Source: Saprospiraceae bacterium (lineage in GTDB: Bacteria; Bacteroidota; Bacteroidia; Chitinophagales; Saprospiraceae). From it: a stretch of 64,000 nucleotides of DNA. The stretch is taken from the NCBI GenBank assembly GCA_030729925.1, contig JANQWK010000016.1, forward strand, positions 62,001 through 126,000. Direction: 5' to 3'. Position 1 is the stretch's first letter. Every line of letters starts with the position of its first letter. Under the pieces are notes generated by a model, which had not been told where the DNA came from, ran no database searches, and saw only the letters and a list, made by a program, of their open reading frames with translations. A program made the position numbers and the translations under genes. Positions 41,970 through 51,701 of the stretch are shown here, one piece after another.

Positions 41970-43799
41970 TTACCCCAGTCCGTATAGTTCCCCGCCTTTG
42001 GCAAAAAGTTTGTCCACGCTTGCCTTTACGGTCGGATCTTCTACCAGGATAGGAGCGTGATGGGGTTTGATGCGGGCATCAATGACCAGTGGTCCTTCGC
42101 AGCCCCAGTGTTTGTGTCGGATAAAACTATCCACACCATGGATGTCGCGAGAAGGGTTGGCTCGGGTGAAGGTCGTCCAGAGGAAATTATTGAGGGTAGC
42201 GGCTGAAAATTGGCTGTCATCGGCCAGTACCAGCAGTGGGATGCCTTCCCAATTGACGTGGGATACCGCTTTACAAAAAGCCTCTGCCTGGGTATAGCTG
42301 TCGGTTCCGGTAAACGCGGGAGCTTTGATCATCAGGATGCCTGGCAGGGCAAACTCCGGGTTGGAAAAGCCATCGGGCAGGTGGAGCTCTCGGGGAAGTT
42401 CCTGGCGCAGTTGTCGGAGGGGATTCCCGCGGGCAGCCATCACGACCTTGGAGCCGGCATTCCAATCTTCTCCGGAATAATCCAGGGTATCAATGGTCGT
42501 TTTGGTATAAAAGTGAAGATCTCTGCGCCAGTCAATGCGTTCCAGCAGGTATTTGAAGAAGGCTGGAATATCTTTGGCGGAGACCTGCTCTCCGGATTCG
42601 GGGGCGGTGATGAGCAGGAACTTGGCGAGGGATGTTTGGCCGGAACCAATAATCCGGTTGGCTTGGGTCAGGATCTCCTCCGGTTTTTTATCGCGGAAGG
42701 GCATATACCGCTCGCTGCCTACGGCGAGTAAAAGAGGGTGTACGCCGGCAGCATCTACGGCGTTGATGCTTTGGATGCCGGGGAACTCTTGCGGGGTAAG
42801 CTGTCGCACCAATTGGTGAATCAGGTAGCCGAAGCTCGAGTCTTCCTGCGGAGGGCGACCTACCACCGTAAAATGCCAAAGTGGGTTTTTGCGGTGATAG
42901 ACCCGTTCGACCTTCATTACCGGAAAATCGTGTTGCAGGCTATAATAGCCCAAATGATCGCCAAAAGGCCCTTCCGGTTTTTTGACCCCTTTCTGCACAA
43001 TGCCGGTAATCACAAAATCAGCATCGGCAGAAAGCACATGGCCATTTTTTTTGACGTAGCCAAAAGGTCTGCCGCCCAACATCCCTGCGAAAGTCAGTTC
43101 GCTCAGTCCCTCCGGCATGGGCATGATCGCAGCAAAGGCATGGGACGGGGGACCACCCACGAAAATCGAGGCTCGGAAAGGCTCCTCTACCTCGTTGTAA
43201 GCGGTATGGTGTACGCCGATACCTCGGTGCAACTGATAGTGCAGGCCTATTTCTTCATTCGGCACATAATCATTGCCCGTCATTTGTATGCGGTACATTC
43301 CCACATTGCCCTCCATCATGTTGGAAGAACCCGGGGGGAGCGTAAACACTTGGGGAAGGGTGATAAATCCACCTCCGTCCATCGGCCAGGAAACCAATTG
43401 AGGCAGCTGGTCAATTGTCGTATTACCATATAATATAGGTGCCCCGAAACGCTTTTTTCGCGGAAGCGCTTTAAGTGCCGTAAACGGGGCGGTGACGTAG
43501 CGCAAGGGATTCCGGAAAAAACTACCCGGATCTGCCTTGAGCTCGATCACCCGCTGAAGTCGTTCTATCGTATGTCGGAAAAGAAAATCCGTACGATCGT
43601 AGGTACCATATATATTTGATATGGCCTCGAAAGGACTCCCTTTGACGCGTTCGAACAGCAGTGCAGGGCCACCTGCTTCAAAAACCCTCCGATGAATCTC
43701 TCCCATTTCCAGACGGGGATCTACCGGTGTCTTGATTCTCACTAAGTGCCCGTGCCGTTCCAGGTCGTTGGCGCAATCTCGCATGCTTGTATAAGACAT
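41970..43799 (-). CDS. UbiD-family prenylated-FMN decarboxylase
   Basis: UbiD-type enzymes use prenylated FMN (made by UbiX) to decarboxylate aromatic or unsaturated acids, in ubiquinone or menaquinone pathways or in catabolism. The 609-residue length is longer than E. coli UbiD (497). Visible segments are: the N-terminal FERVKGSPFEAISNIYG; the central HLGYYSLQHDFPVMKVERVYHRKNP with the family's conserved Glu-Arg positions; and the C-terminal LVLADDSQFSAATLNNFLWTTFTRANPSRDIHG. The same length and end-part (HKHWGCEGPLVIDARIKPHH) is common in Bacteroidota. It is divergent from thyA with 153 bp between. No ubiX gene is in the window. Confidence 0.88.
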   Translation of the reverse strand: MSYTSMRDCANDLERHGHLVRIKTPVDPRLEMGEIHRRVFEAGGPALLFERVKGSPFEAISNIYGTYDRTDFLFRHTIERLQRVIELKADPGSFFRNPLRYVTAPFTALKALPRKKRFGAPILYGNTTIDQLPQLVSWPMDGGGFITLPQVFTLPPGSSNMMEGNVGMYRIQMTGNDYVPNEEIGLHYQLHRGIGVHHTAYNEVEEPFRASIFVGGPPSHAFAAIMPMPEGLSELTFAGMLGGRPFGYVKKNGHVLSADADFVITGIVQKGVKKPEGPFGDHLGYYSLQHDFPVMKVERVYHRKNPLWHFTVVGRPPQEDSSFGYLIHQLVRQLTPQEFPGIQSINAVDAAGVHPLLLAVGSERYMPFRDKKPEEILTQANRIIGSGQTSLAKFLLITAPESGEQVSAKDIPAFFKYLLERIDWRRDLHFYTKTTIDTLDYSGEDWNAGSKVVMAARGNPLRQLRQELPRELHLPDGFSNPEFALPGILMIKAPAFTGTDSYTQAEAFCKAVSHVNWEGIPLLVLADDSQFSAATLNNFLWTTFTRANPSRDIHGVDSFIRHKHWGCEGPLVIDARIKPHHAPILVEDPTVKASVDKLFAKGGELYGLG

Positions 43800-43867
43800 A
43801 ATCAGGATTTTGTTAACCTACAATCAAACTTTGGGGACAATTGTTTTATCGAAGACAAAAAAAGGAG

Positions 43868-43899
43868 TTTGCGAACAAATAACCGGGTTAATACCTTTG
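43868..43899 (+). promoter_or_regulatory. Candidate promoter P1 for thyA
   Basis: TTTG (43868-43871) and TACCTTTG (43892-43899) fit the -33 and TAnnTTTG -7 consensus with a 20-bp spacer. The start codon lies 53 bp further on. Confidence 0.55.
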
Positions 43900-43925
43900 T
43901 CAAGTAAGCGGCTTTTGTATTTTTG
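43896..43925 (+). promoter_or_regulatory. Candidate promoter P2 for thyA, overlapping P1
   Basis: TATTTTTG (43918-43925) is a second -7 fit. Its -33 TTTG (43896-43899) is the final part of P1's -7 box, spacer 18 bp. It is 27 bp before the thyA start. Confidence 0.5.
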
Positions 43926-43952
43926 ACATTTATTTGACACAAGACAGCTGAC

Positions 43953-44747
43953 ATGCGTCAATATCATGATTTGTTGCAGCACATACTGGATCATGGGATC
44001 GCAAAGGCAGACCGCACGGGTACGGGTACCCGCAGTGTTTTTGGATATCAGATGCGTTTTGACCTCGATGAGGGGTTTCCGCTGCTGACGACCAAGCGAC
44101 TGCACCTCAAGTCCATTATTCACGAACTGCTCTGGTTTCTCAAGGGCGATACCAATGTTCGCTACCTACAAGAAAACGGCGTGCGGATATGGGATGAATG
44201 GGCCGACGAATCGGGTTCACTCGGGCCAGTGTATGGCAAGCAGTGGGTAGCATGGGAAGGCCCTGACGGGAAAACGATTAATCAGATCGCTATGGCGGTC
44301 CATACGATCAAAACCAACCCTGACTCCAGGAGGATTATCGTGAATGCCTGGAATCCGGCCGAGCTGGATCAAATGGCGCTCACTCCCTGTCACGCGATGT
44401 TCCAGTTTTATGTCGCTGAAGGCAAATTGTCCTGTCAACTCTATCAGCGGTCGGCAGACGTTTTTCTGGGGGTGCCCTTTAATATCGCCTCTTACGCATT
44501 GTTTACGCTGATGATGGCTCAGGTATGTGACCTGCAGCCCGGAACTTTTGTCCACACTTTTGGGGACGTACATTTGTACAACAACCACCTGGAGCAAGCC
44601 AGGCTGCAACTTTCCCGCAGCCCCAAACCCTTGCCACGGATGTTGCTCAACCCCAGTGTTAAAGACATATTTGCATTTGAATATCAAGATTTTACCCTTG
44701 AAGGATACGATCCCTGGCCCCATATCAAGGCAGCGGTATCGGTGTAG
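43953..44747 (+). CDS. thyA: Thymidylate synthase
   Basis: ThyA methylates dUMP to dTMP using methylene-tetrahydrofolate. It has 264 residues, exactly the E. coli length, with all key elements: [14 protein letters not shown] (folate/nucleotide N-terminal part), the catalytic cysteine at residue 146 in [13 protein letters not shown], the dUMP-phosphate arginines in [12 protein letters not shown] and [21 protein letters not shown], and [12 protein letters not shown]. No frameshift is visible. It is followed by the respiratory operon in the same direction 148 bp later; a separate promoter for actA makes read-through unnecessary. Folate-dependent dihydrofolate reductase is not encoded next to it, although folA commonly follows thyA elsewhere. 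Confidence 0.97.
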   Translation: MRQYHDLLQHILDHGIAKADRTGTGTRSVFGYQMRFDLDEGFPLLTTKRLHLKSIIHELLWFLKGDTNVRYLQENGVRIWDEWADESGSLGPVYGKQWVAWEGPDGKTINQIAMAVHTIKTNPDSRRIIVNAWNPAELDQMALTPCHAMFQFYVAEGKLSCQLYQRSADVFLGVPFNIASYALFTLMMAQVCDLQPGTFVHTFGDVHLYNNHLEQARLQLSRSPKPLPRMLLNPSVKDIFAFEYQDFTLEGYDPWPHIKAAVSV

Positions 44748-44812
44748 TGGCAGGTGTATAGATAGAATTTAATTTAGAAATTATCTAAATAAACTGTGTC
44801 AATACAGTTTTA

Positions 44813-44843
44813 TTGTTAAAAAAGTTAACGAATTTTATCTTTG
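44813..44843 (+). promoter_or_regulatory. Candidate promoter of the Alternative Complex III operon
   Basis: TTG (44813-44815) and TATCTTTG (44836-44843), spacer 20 bp, match the Bacteroidota TTG / TAnnTTTG consensus. It lies 52 bp before the actA ATG at 44896, in a very AT-rich stretch. Confidence 0.62.
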
Positions 44844-44895
44844 CCACAAACATGAAGGAGTGTTTGTATATAGGAACGAAAAATTTACATTAAAC

Positions 44896-46320
44896 ATGAT
44901 AAAGAAGCTTGTTAATCAACTCTTTTTATTGTTAAGCCTGCTGTTCACGTTGACGACGGGCTATGCACAAGAAGGTGCACCGGATCTGGATGCGGGTAAA
45001 ACTTTGTTCCGCAACAACTGTGGTCAGTGCCACGCCCGGGATATGAAAAGCAATTTGACTGGTCCTGCGTTGGGGGGTGTAGAAGGCAGATGGGCGGATT
45101 ACCCCAAAGAAGATTTATACTCTTGGATTCGCAATTCACAGGGTATGATCAATGCTGGGCATCCTAAGGCGGTAGAGCTTTGGAACGAGTGGAAGCCTAC
45201 GGTGATGAATGCTTTCCAGCAGCTCACTGATCAGGAGATTGCCAACATATTGGCTTACATAGACGGGGTTTATACGGGTACTTACGGTGCCAAGACGGAT
45301 GTTGCCGGCGGTGCTGCGGTTGCTACAGAGGCACCACCTACTGACAACACGCCTATGCTGATCGCTTTGGCTTTTGTGTTGGTGATTTTGGCGATAGCCT
45401 TGGCGCGTATCGTTTCCAACCTCAACTACATGGTCAAGTTGCAAAATGCAGCTCCTGGTGACGAACTGCCTCACAGGAAGACCCTGGTTGAGATCCTCAC
45501 CAGCAAGGGGGTCATTGCGTTTGTTGTCTTTTCTTTGGTTGTGTTGGGCGGATATACTACGGTCAACAATGCCATCATGATGGGGCGCCAGCAGGGGTAT
45601 CAGCCTGAGCAGCCGATCAAGTTTTCCCATGCTACGCATGCGGGCTTACAGCAGATTGACTGCCAGTATTGCCACGACGGTGCCAGAAGGAGTAAGCATT
45701 CTGTGATTCCGGCTGCAAATACTTGTATGAACTGTCACGCTGCGATCAAAGTGGGTTCTCAGTATGGAACTGCGGAGATCAGCAAAATTTATGCATCTAT
45801 TGGTTTTGACCCGAGCACAGATACTTATATCGAGAACTACGACCAATTGTCTGAGTCGCAGATCGAGCAAATTTTCAAAAAGTGGTTTGCAGATTCTTAT
45901 ATCCTTGAGAAAGGTTTGTTGGATGACAAGGGTGACGAGTTGATCGAAACCCAGTGGGAGGACTTGAAGGCTTCGTTGACCAACGAGACCAAGTCAAAGA
46001 TCCAGGGGCCGATCGAGTGGGTTCGCATCCACAATCTTCCCGACCATGCTTATTTCAACCATGCGCAGCACGTGACAGTGGGTCAGTTGGAGTGCCAGAC
46101 CTGCCATGGTCCGGTTGAGGCCATGGAAGAGGTGTACCAGTATTCTCCTTTGTCTATGGGTTGGTGTATTAACTGCCACCGCCAAACGGAGGTGAAATTT
46201 GCAGACAATGAGTATTACAAATCTTATGAGCGATACCACAAAGAACTGGCCAACGGTGAGCGCGATAAAGTTACTGTAGAAGACGTTGGAGGTTTGGAGT
46301 GTCAGAAGTGCCACTACTAA
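44896..46320 (+). CDS. actA: Alternative Complex III subunit A, multiheme cytochrome c with N-terminal cytochrome domain
   Basis: The complex oxidises menaquinol and reduces periplasmic cytochrome c or an oxidase. From the ATG at 44896 the protein has 474 residues: a signal peptide (to about 24), a monoheme cytochrome domain with CGQCH (residues 42-46), two membrane helices (about 155-178 and 205-228), and a pentaheme part with CQYCH (256-260), CMNCH (277-281), CQTCH (400-404), CINCH (424-428) and CQKCH (469-473). Pentaheme ActA with an anchor is the classical form; the extra N-terminal heme domain gives six CxxCH motifs here. It opens the actABCDEF cluster; the next gene begins 63 bp later. 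Confidence 0.93.
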   Translation: MIKKLVNQLFLLLSLLFTLTTGYAQEGAPDLDAGKTLFRNNCGQCHARDMKSNLTGPALGGVEGRWADYPKEDLYSWIRNSQGMINAGHPKAVELWNEWKPTVMNAFQQLTDQEIANILAYIDGVYTGTYGAKTDVAGGAAVATEAPPTDNTPMLIALAFVLVILAIALARIVSNLNYMVKLQNAAPGDELPHRKTLVEILTSKGVIAFVVFSLVVLGGYTTVNNAIMMGRQQGYQPEQPIKFSHATHAGLQQIDCQYCHDGARRSKHSVIPAANTCMNCHAAIKVGSQYGTAEISKIYASIGFDPSTDTYIENYDQLSESQIEQIFKKWFADSYILEKGLLDDKGDELIETQWEDLKASLTNETKSKIQGPIEWVRIHNLPDHAYFNHAQHVTVGQLECQTCHGPVEAMEEVYQYSPLSMGWCINCHRQTEVKFADNEYYKSYERYHKELANGERDKVTVEDVGGLECQKCHY

Positions 46321-46383
46321 TCGTCCAAGGCTGATTTTTGTTGAGTATCCATTTATTTGTGCAAAATCTGATTCTATCATACA

Positions 46384-49300
46384 ATGAAAAAAAATCAAAA
46401 TAACATCTGGCTCGGCGTTGAACAGATTCAAAATAGCCCGGACTATCACGGATCCACGGACAAGGAGTTTTTGGAACTTCCGGTGATAGATCAAATTACG
46501 GAAGAGGCTTTGTCGGTCGAAACGAAGCGTCGCGATTTTCTGAAATATCTTGGTTTTGGTTTGGGAGCAGCCACTTTGGCTGCCAGCTGTGATATTCCGG
46601 TCAAGCGTGCGATACCTTATGTAATTAAGCCGGATGCTATTGTGCCCGGTGTGGCTACTTATTATGCTTCAACGTTTGTTTTTGGAGGTGATTATTGTCC
46701 GGTACTGGTAAAAACCCGCGATGGCAGACCGATCAAGGTAGAGGGTAACAGTCTTTCTTCGATTACCCGCGGGGGTACGAGTGCCCGTGTGCAGGCGAGT
46801 GTTTTGGGATTGTATGACAACAGCAGAATCAGTGGGCCTTACCGCGTAGAAAACGGCCAAATTCAGTTTCCCAAGCGCAGAGGTTTGTCAGGTCCCGGGT
46901 GGGCTACCATAGATGCTGAGATTATGGGCAAACTTACCCCAGACAGCAAGGTTCGCATCTTGGGTAATACAAATATGAGTCCGAGTTCGAAAAAGGCGAT
47001 GGAAGCTTTTGCGGCAGCATATCCGAACACCCAAGTGGTGACTTACGATGCGGTGTCGAGCGCAGCCATCCTGGAGGCCAATGCGGCTTCTTTTGGCAAG
47101 GCCGTTGTTCCTTCTTATCATTTTGACAAGGCGCAGGTGATCGTGAGTTTTGATGCCGATTTCCTGGGCACTTGGATTTCGCCGATCGAGTTTGCATCGC
47201 AGTATGCGGTCAACCGTAAGATCAGCGATGTGAAGAATGCGCGGATGTCGCGGCACATCCAGGTAGAGAGCCACATGAGTCTTACGGGATCCAATGCGGA
47301 TAACCGTATCATGGTGAAGCCATCTGAGCAAGGTGCGGCTATCGTTGCGTTGTACAATGCAATTGCTGCGGCCAAAGGTGCTGCTACCGTATCGGGTCCG
47401 AAATTAGACGCCGAAAAGCAAGCGAAGTTGGCTAAAGTGGCAGAAGAATTGTTGGCGAATGCAGGGAAGGCTTTGATTGTGTCCGGATCGAACAACACAG
47501 GAGAACAGATTTTGGTAAATGCTGCCAACGAATTGTTGGGCAGCTATGGCACAACGATAGATATTACGGTTCCTTCTTACCAGCGTCAGGGAATGGACAA
47601 GCATGTTCAGGCGCTTGTGAAGGAAATGAATGCAGGAGGCGTGGATGCGCTGTTTGTGATGGATGGTGCCAATCCTGCTTGGGATCTTCCGAATGCCGGT
47701 GATTTTGCCGCAGGCATGGAAAAAGTGGCCCTTAAAGTGAGCTTTTCCATACTGCCCAATGAAACGGCGCTGCTATGCAATTATGTAACGCCTACGCATT
47801 ACTTCCTGGAGTCATGGGGTGATGTGGAAGCGAAGAAAGGAAAATATTCGCTGATCCAGCCTACGATTGCTCCTTTGTTTGACACCCGTCAGGCGGAAGA
47901 GAGTCTGCTGGTATGGTCGGCCAAGGAAGGGGATAATACTTCTTACTACGACTTCATTCGCGCGCACTGGGAAGAGAACATTTTCTCTGAGCAGGATCGC
48001 TTTGCGACTTTCCAGGCTTTCTGGGACAATACCTTGCACGATGGTATTTTTGAGATGGATGCGAAAGAGGAAGTCAGTGCATTCCAGGCGGATGTAGCTG
48101 CTGCCGCTTCGCGGGTTCGCAAGCCTGCTTCAACGGAGCTGGAGATCAGTTTCTTCGAAACGGTCAATGCGGGTGCGGGTCAGTACGGCAACAACCCTTG
48201 GTTGTTGGAGATGCCGGATCCGGTGCACCGATGCAGCTGGGGTAACTACTTGGCTATTCCGGTGGCGTACGAGGGTGGTTTGGACTTCAAAGCATTAAAT
48301 GGCTTGAACGGCAACGAAATCAAGGGTAAAGCGGATGTCGTGGAAGTGGATGTCAACGGACAAAAAGAAGCTTGCACGGTAGTCCGTCAGTTTGGCCAGA
48401 TGGAGGGCACAGTTGGTTTGGCGCTGGGTTATGGCCGTGTCAATACCGGTAAACTGGGTCTCGCGCTGGGCAATAAAGTGGGTGTAAACGTGTATCCTTG
48501 GCTTTCGATAGACGAATACGGCAACACACAGTATTATGCTACAAGTGTTGCGGTATCTGAAAAAAAGGGAGAAGACAAAGAATTTGCCTGTGTGCAGTAC
48601 CACCATTCCATGGGCTTGAAGGGAATGGATCCCGATTCAGGTCAGGAGATCAACATTGACGAAAAGGTGGCCAATACGCTTCCTGATCCATTCAATGAAG
48701 CTGGTTTCCAAGGTGGTATTACGGAGCGTTCCATCATTTACCAGAGCAATTTGTCGGAATTGGACGAATTGGTTCACCACATTGAAGAAAAGCGTACGGA
48801 GGCGGAGAAGCTCAATTCCCACACCATTTATCCTTACGAAGAATACAAAAAGAACTACTATAGCCAGGGTCACCACTGGCAGATGCACATAGATTTGAGT
48901 GCATGTATTGGTTGCGGAGCTTGTCAGGTGGCGTGTATCGCTGAAAACAACGTGCCTATTGTGGGCAAAAGGGAAGTATCACGACACCATGAGATGACCT
49001 GGATCAGGATTGACCGGTATTTCTACGGTGATTTTGAGAACCCCAACGTGGTGTATCAGCCGATGATGTGTCAGCACTGTGACAATGCGCCTTGCGAAAA
49101 CGTTTGTCCGGTCGCTGCTACCAACCACAGTTCTGAGGGTTTGAACCAGATGACGTACAACCGTTGTATTGGTACCCGTTACTGTGCCAACAACTGTCCT
49201 TATAAAGTGCGCCGCTTCAACTGGTTGGATTATACTACCGCGGATCTTTTCCCTGTGAACGAGCCAACTGCCAACGGAGAAGAATTGCCATTTGGTGCAG

Positions 49301-49635
49301 ACAACCTCACTCGTATGGTCTTGAACCCTGATGTAACGGTAAGATCACGTGGGGTGATTGAAAAATGTAGCTTCTGCGTACAGCGCATCCAGGAAGGAAA
49401 ACTGACCGCCAAAAAAGAGGGTAGATCTCTGCGCGATGAGGATGTCAAAACGGCTTGTCAAACATCTTGTCCGACAGGTGCCATTATCTTTGGAGATGGC
49501 AACAACGCCAAAGGACAGGTAGCTGCTGCGTTGAACCATCCATTGAACTATACGGTGCTGGAGGAGATTAACACCAGACCATCTGTGACGTATTCTGCAA
49601 AAATTATTAACCGAAACGAATCTCTGGATGCCTAA
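46384..49635 (+). CDS. actB: Alternative Complex III subunit B, molybdopterin-oxidoreductase-like iron-sulfur protein
   Basis: This 1083-residue periplasmic subunit passes electrons through iron-sulfur clusters to the hemes. It has a twin-arginine signal set back from the N-terminus (KRRDFLKYLG, residues 48-57, then LAASC with a possible lipid Cys69), a large molybdopterin-enzyme-like domain (about 90-740) that lacks obvious cofactor residues, and a C-terminal ferredoxin-type domain with cysteine runs: CIGCGACQVAC (841-851), CQHCDNAPCENVC (896 onward), CIGTRYCANNCP and CSFC / CQTSCP. Those supply the [3Fe-4S]/[4Fe-4S] clusters. It is the largest subunit, between actA and actC. Confidence 0.94.
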   Translation: MKKNQNNIWLGVEQIQNSPDYHGSTDKEFLELPVIDQITEEALSVETKRRDFLKYLGFGLGAATLAASCDIPVKRAIPYVIKPDAIVPGVATYYASTFVFGGDYCPVLVKTRDGRPIKVEGNSLSSITRGGTSARVQASVLGLYDNSRISGPYRVENGQIQFPKRRGLSGPGWATIDAEIMGKLTPDSKVRILGNTNMSPSSKKAMEAFAAAYPNTQVVTYDAVSSAAILEANAASFGKAVVPSYHFDKAQVIVSFDADFLGTWISPIEFASQYAVNRKISDVKNARMSRHIQVESHMSLTGSNADNRIMVKPSEQGAAIVALYNAIAAAKGAATVSGPKLDAEKQAKLAKVAEELLANAGKALIVSGSNNTGEQILVNAANELLGSYGTTIDITVPSYQRQGMDKHVQALVKEMNAGGVDALFVMDGANPAWDLPNAGDFAAGMEKVALKVSFSILPNETALLCNYVTPTHYFLESWGDVEAKKGKYSLIQPTIAPLFDTRQAEESLLVWSAKEGDNTSYYDFIRAHWEENIFSEQDRFATFQAFWDNTLHDGIFEMDAKEEVSAFQADVAAAASRVRKPASTELEISFFETVNAGAGQYGNNPWLLEMPDPVHRCSWGNYLAIPVAYEGGLDFKALNGLNGNEIKGKADVVEVDVNGQKEACTVVRQFGQMEGTVGLALGYGRVNTGKLGLALGNKVGVNVYPWLSIDEYGNTQYYATSVAVSEKKGEDKEFACVQYHHSMGLKGMDPDSGQEINIDEKVANTLPDPFNEAGFQGGITERSIIYQSNLSELDELVHHIEEKRTEAEKLNSHTIYPYEEYKKNYYSQGHHWQMHIDLSACIGCGACQVACIAENNVPIVGKREVSRHHEMTWIRIDRYFYGDFENPNVVYQPMMCQHCDNAPCENVCPVAATNHSSEGLNQMTYNRCIGTRYCANNCPYKVRRFNWLDYTTADLFPVNEPTANGEELPFGADNLTRMVLNPDVTVRSRGVIEKCSFCVQRIQEGKLTAKKEGRSLRDEDVKTACQTSCPTGAIIFGDGNNAKGQVAAALNHPLNYTVLEEINTRPSVTYSAKIINRNESLDA

Positions 49636-49672
49636 TCGTAGGATTGTCCAGACGCTAATAAAATAATTAATT

Positions 49673-51097
49673 ATGAGTGCAGTAGTTTCTCCGATCAGGG
49701 AACCGTTAATTGAAGGCAACAAAACGTATCATCAGATTACTGAAGATATTTGTTCTCCTACCGAGAAAGCACCGGGTATGGCCTGGGTGATGGCCTTTTT
49801 GGTGGCTATTTCTTTGCTTGCGGTATATATCTTTTCGTTGGGTTGGACCGTTTGGAATGGTATTGGTACCTGGGATTTGAACAGGACGATAGGATGGGGC
49901 TGGGACATTACCAACTTTGTATGGTGGGTAGGTATCGGTCACGCGGGTACTTTGATTTCTGCGATCTTGTTGTTGTTCCGCCAAAAATGGCGTACGGGGG
50001 TTAACCGTGCGGCAGAGGCGATGACCATCTTCGCGGTAGTCTGTGCGGGACAGTTTCCGCTCATCCACATGGGGCGTGTCTGGTTGGCATTTTTTATTTT
50101 CCCTTATCCCAATACGAGGGGGCCGTTGTGGGTAAACTTCAACTCTCCGCTATTGTGGGACGTATTTGCGATTTCTACTTATCTAACGGTGTCCTTGTTG
50201 TTCTGGTACACTGGCTTGGTACCTGACTTTGCAACTTTGCGAGACCGTTCGAAGGGCTTCCGCCGCAAGATATACAACCTGTTTTCTTTTGGTTGGACGG
50301 GAGCGGGTAAGCACTGGCAGCGATGGGAGAGTTTGTCGCTGATTCTGGCAGGTCTTTCCACACCGCTGGTATTGTCCGTGCACACGATTGTATCCTTTGA
50401 CTTTGCCACTTCTGTTATTCCGGGATGGCATACCACGATATTCCCTCCTTATTTCGTTGCGGGAGCGATCTTCTCGGGTTTTGCCATGGTGCAGACCTTG
50501 ATGGTGATTACCCGAAAAATTTTGAAACTGCAGCAATACATTACGCTTGAGCATATTGAAAGTATGAACAAGGTAATCTTGCTTACGGGAACCATGGTAG
50601 GGGTTGCCTATCTGACTGAGTTATTTATTTCCTGGTATTCTGGGTACATCTATGAGCAATATGCCTTCTACAACAGGGTTTTGGGTCCTTACTGGTGGTC
50701 GTATGTGGGTATGATGGCTTGTAACGTAATTTCTCCCCAGTTTTTCTGGGTGAAAAAATATAGAAGAAGTGTTGTGTTTACCTTCTTCATGTCCATCTTC
50801 GTCAACATCGGGATGTGGTTTGAGCGATTTGTGATCATCGCCACTACGCTGGCTCGTGATTATCTGCCATCCAGCTGGAGCTACTATGCACCTACCTGGG
50901 TAGAGATCGGACTTTTCGTGGGAACTTTGGGTTTGTTTTTCACCTTGTACCTCATTTTCACTCGGGTAGCACCGGTGATTGCGGTAGCGGAGATCAAGAG
51001 TATTTTGAAATCTGCGGGTGATCAGTATGTAGGCCCTAACGCGACGCACCACCACGATGATCATGGAAAGGGCAAGGTACACGCGGGAACGCACTAA
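49673..51097 (+). CDS. actC: Alternative Complex III subunit C, NrfD/PsrC-like quinol-site membrane subunit
   Basis: The 474-residue protein has about ten membrane helices, for example GMAWVMAFLVAISLLAVYIF, VWWVGIGHAGTLISAILLL and WHTTIFPPYFVAGAIFSG. It is the NrfD/PsrC family, which forms the menaquinol-oxidising site of Alternative Complex III. The histidine- and aspartate-rich polar features GIGHAGT and HTTIFPPYFVAG are the expected membrane-embedded residues. A histidine-rich tail (THHHDDHGKGKVHAGTH) closes the sequence. It lies 37 bp after actB and 49 bp before actD; the paralogous subunit is actF. Confidence 0.94.
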   Translation: MSAVVSPIREPLIEGNKTYHQITEDICSPTEKAPGMAWVMAFLVAISLLAVYIFSLGWTVWNGIGTWDLNRTIGWGWDITNFVWWVGIGHAGTLISAILLLFRQKWRTGVNRAAEAMTIFAVVCAGQFPLIHMGRVWLAFFIFPYPNTRGPLWVNFNSPLLWDVFAISTYLTVSLLFWYTGLVPDFATLRDRSKGFRRKIYNLFSFGWTGAGKHWQRWESLSLILAGLSTPLVLSVHTIVSFDFATSVIPGWHTTIFPPYFVAGAIFSGFAMVQTLMVITRKILKLQQYITLEHIESMNKVILLTGTMVGVAYLTELFISWYSGYIYEQYAFYNRVLGPYWWSYVGMMACNVISPQFFWVKKYRRSVVFTFFMSIFVNIGMWFERFVIIATTLARDYLPSSWSYYAPTWVEIGLFVGTLGLFFTLYLIFTRVAPVIAVAEIKSILKSAGDQYVGPNATHHHDDHGKGKVHAGTH

Positions 51098-51146
51098 TTA
51101 GTTTGACGATCAGAAAACAAGTCATCCACTTTTAACGATCAACATC

Positions 51147-51677
51147 ATGAGAAAATATAATAAAAACGTTCTATACGGTCTTTACGACGATGATGAGCAG
51201 TTGTTGGCTGCGATTCACAGTGCCAGGGAGGCGCATTTGGAGATAGACAACGTATATACCCCATTTCCGGTACACGATTTGGAGGAGGCCATGGGGCTTT
51301 CAGAAAGCCGTTTGCACATGGCGGGTTTTGTGTATGGAGGGATTGGTGCTTTGTTTGGGTTTCTGTTCATGACCTGGGTATTTACCCGTGACTGGCCGAT
51401 TATTTTTGGCGGTAAGCCTTACTGGTCTGTGCCGGCGTTTATTCCCATTACTTTCGAGCTTACGGTATTGTTTGCGGCGATAGGGATGGTTGTATCTTTC
51501 TATACGGTCTGTGGTTTGTGGCCGGGGGTAGAGAATCCTACCTTGGATGATCGCATCACGGATGATAAATTTTGTCTGGCCTTTGACGTAACGAATGCCG
51601 ACGGTGGCAAGGTGGATGCGCTACGGTCTTTTTTGTCTGACAGTGGTGCATCTGAAGTTAATCAAAAAGCTATTTAG
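51147..51677 (+). CDS. actD: Alternative Complex III subunit D (DUF3341)
   Basis: The 176-residue protein begins with a soluble part (LYGLYDDDEQLLAAIHSAREA, VYTPFPVHDLEEAMG), followed by two helices (MAGFVYGGIGALFGFLFMTW and IPITFELTVLFAAIGMVVSF) and the loop WPIIFGGKPYWSVPAF. This is the DUF3341 family, the ActD subunit that binds alongside ActB/ActC in the membrane. Gene order (A-B-C-D) and the short spacings (49 and 24 bp) are those of the operon. Confidence 0.93.
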   Translation: MRKYNKNVLYGLYDDDEQLLAAIHSAREAHLEIDNVYTPFPVHDLEEAMGLSESRLHMAGFVYGGIGALFGFLFMTWVFTRDWPIIFGGKPYWSVPAFIPITFELTVLFAAIGMVVSFYTVCGLWPGVENPTLDDRITDDKFCLAFDVTNADGGKVDALRSFLSDSGASEVNQKAI

Positions 51678-51701
51678 AAACCTGACCAGAACATTGTTCT
51701 T

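Noticed and set aside
47118-47528. Several 60-170-residue minus-strand frames across the respiratory operon (for example 45136-45639, 46888-47331, 56060-56854)
   Set aside because: All are complements of well-supported act and oxidase genes with biased codon use; no independent motif.
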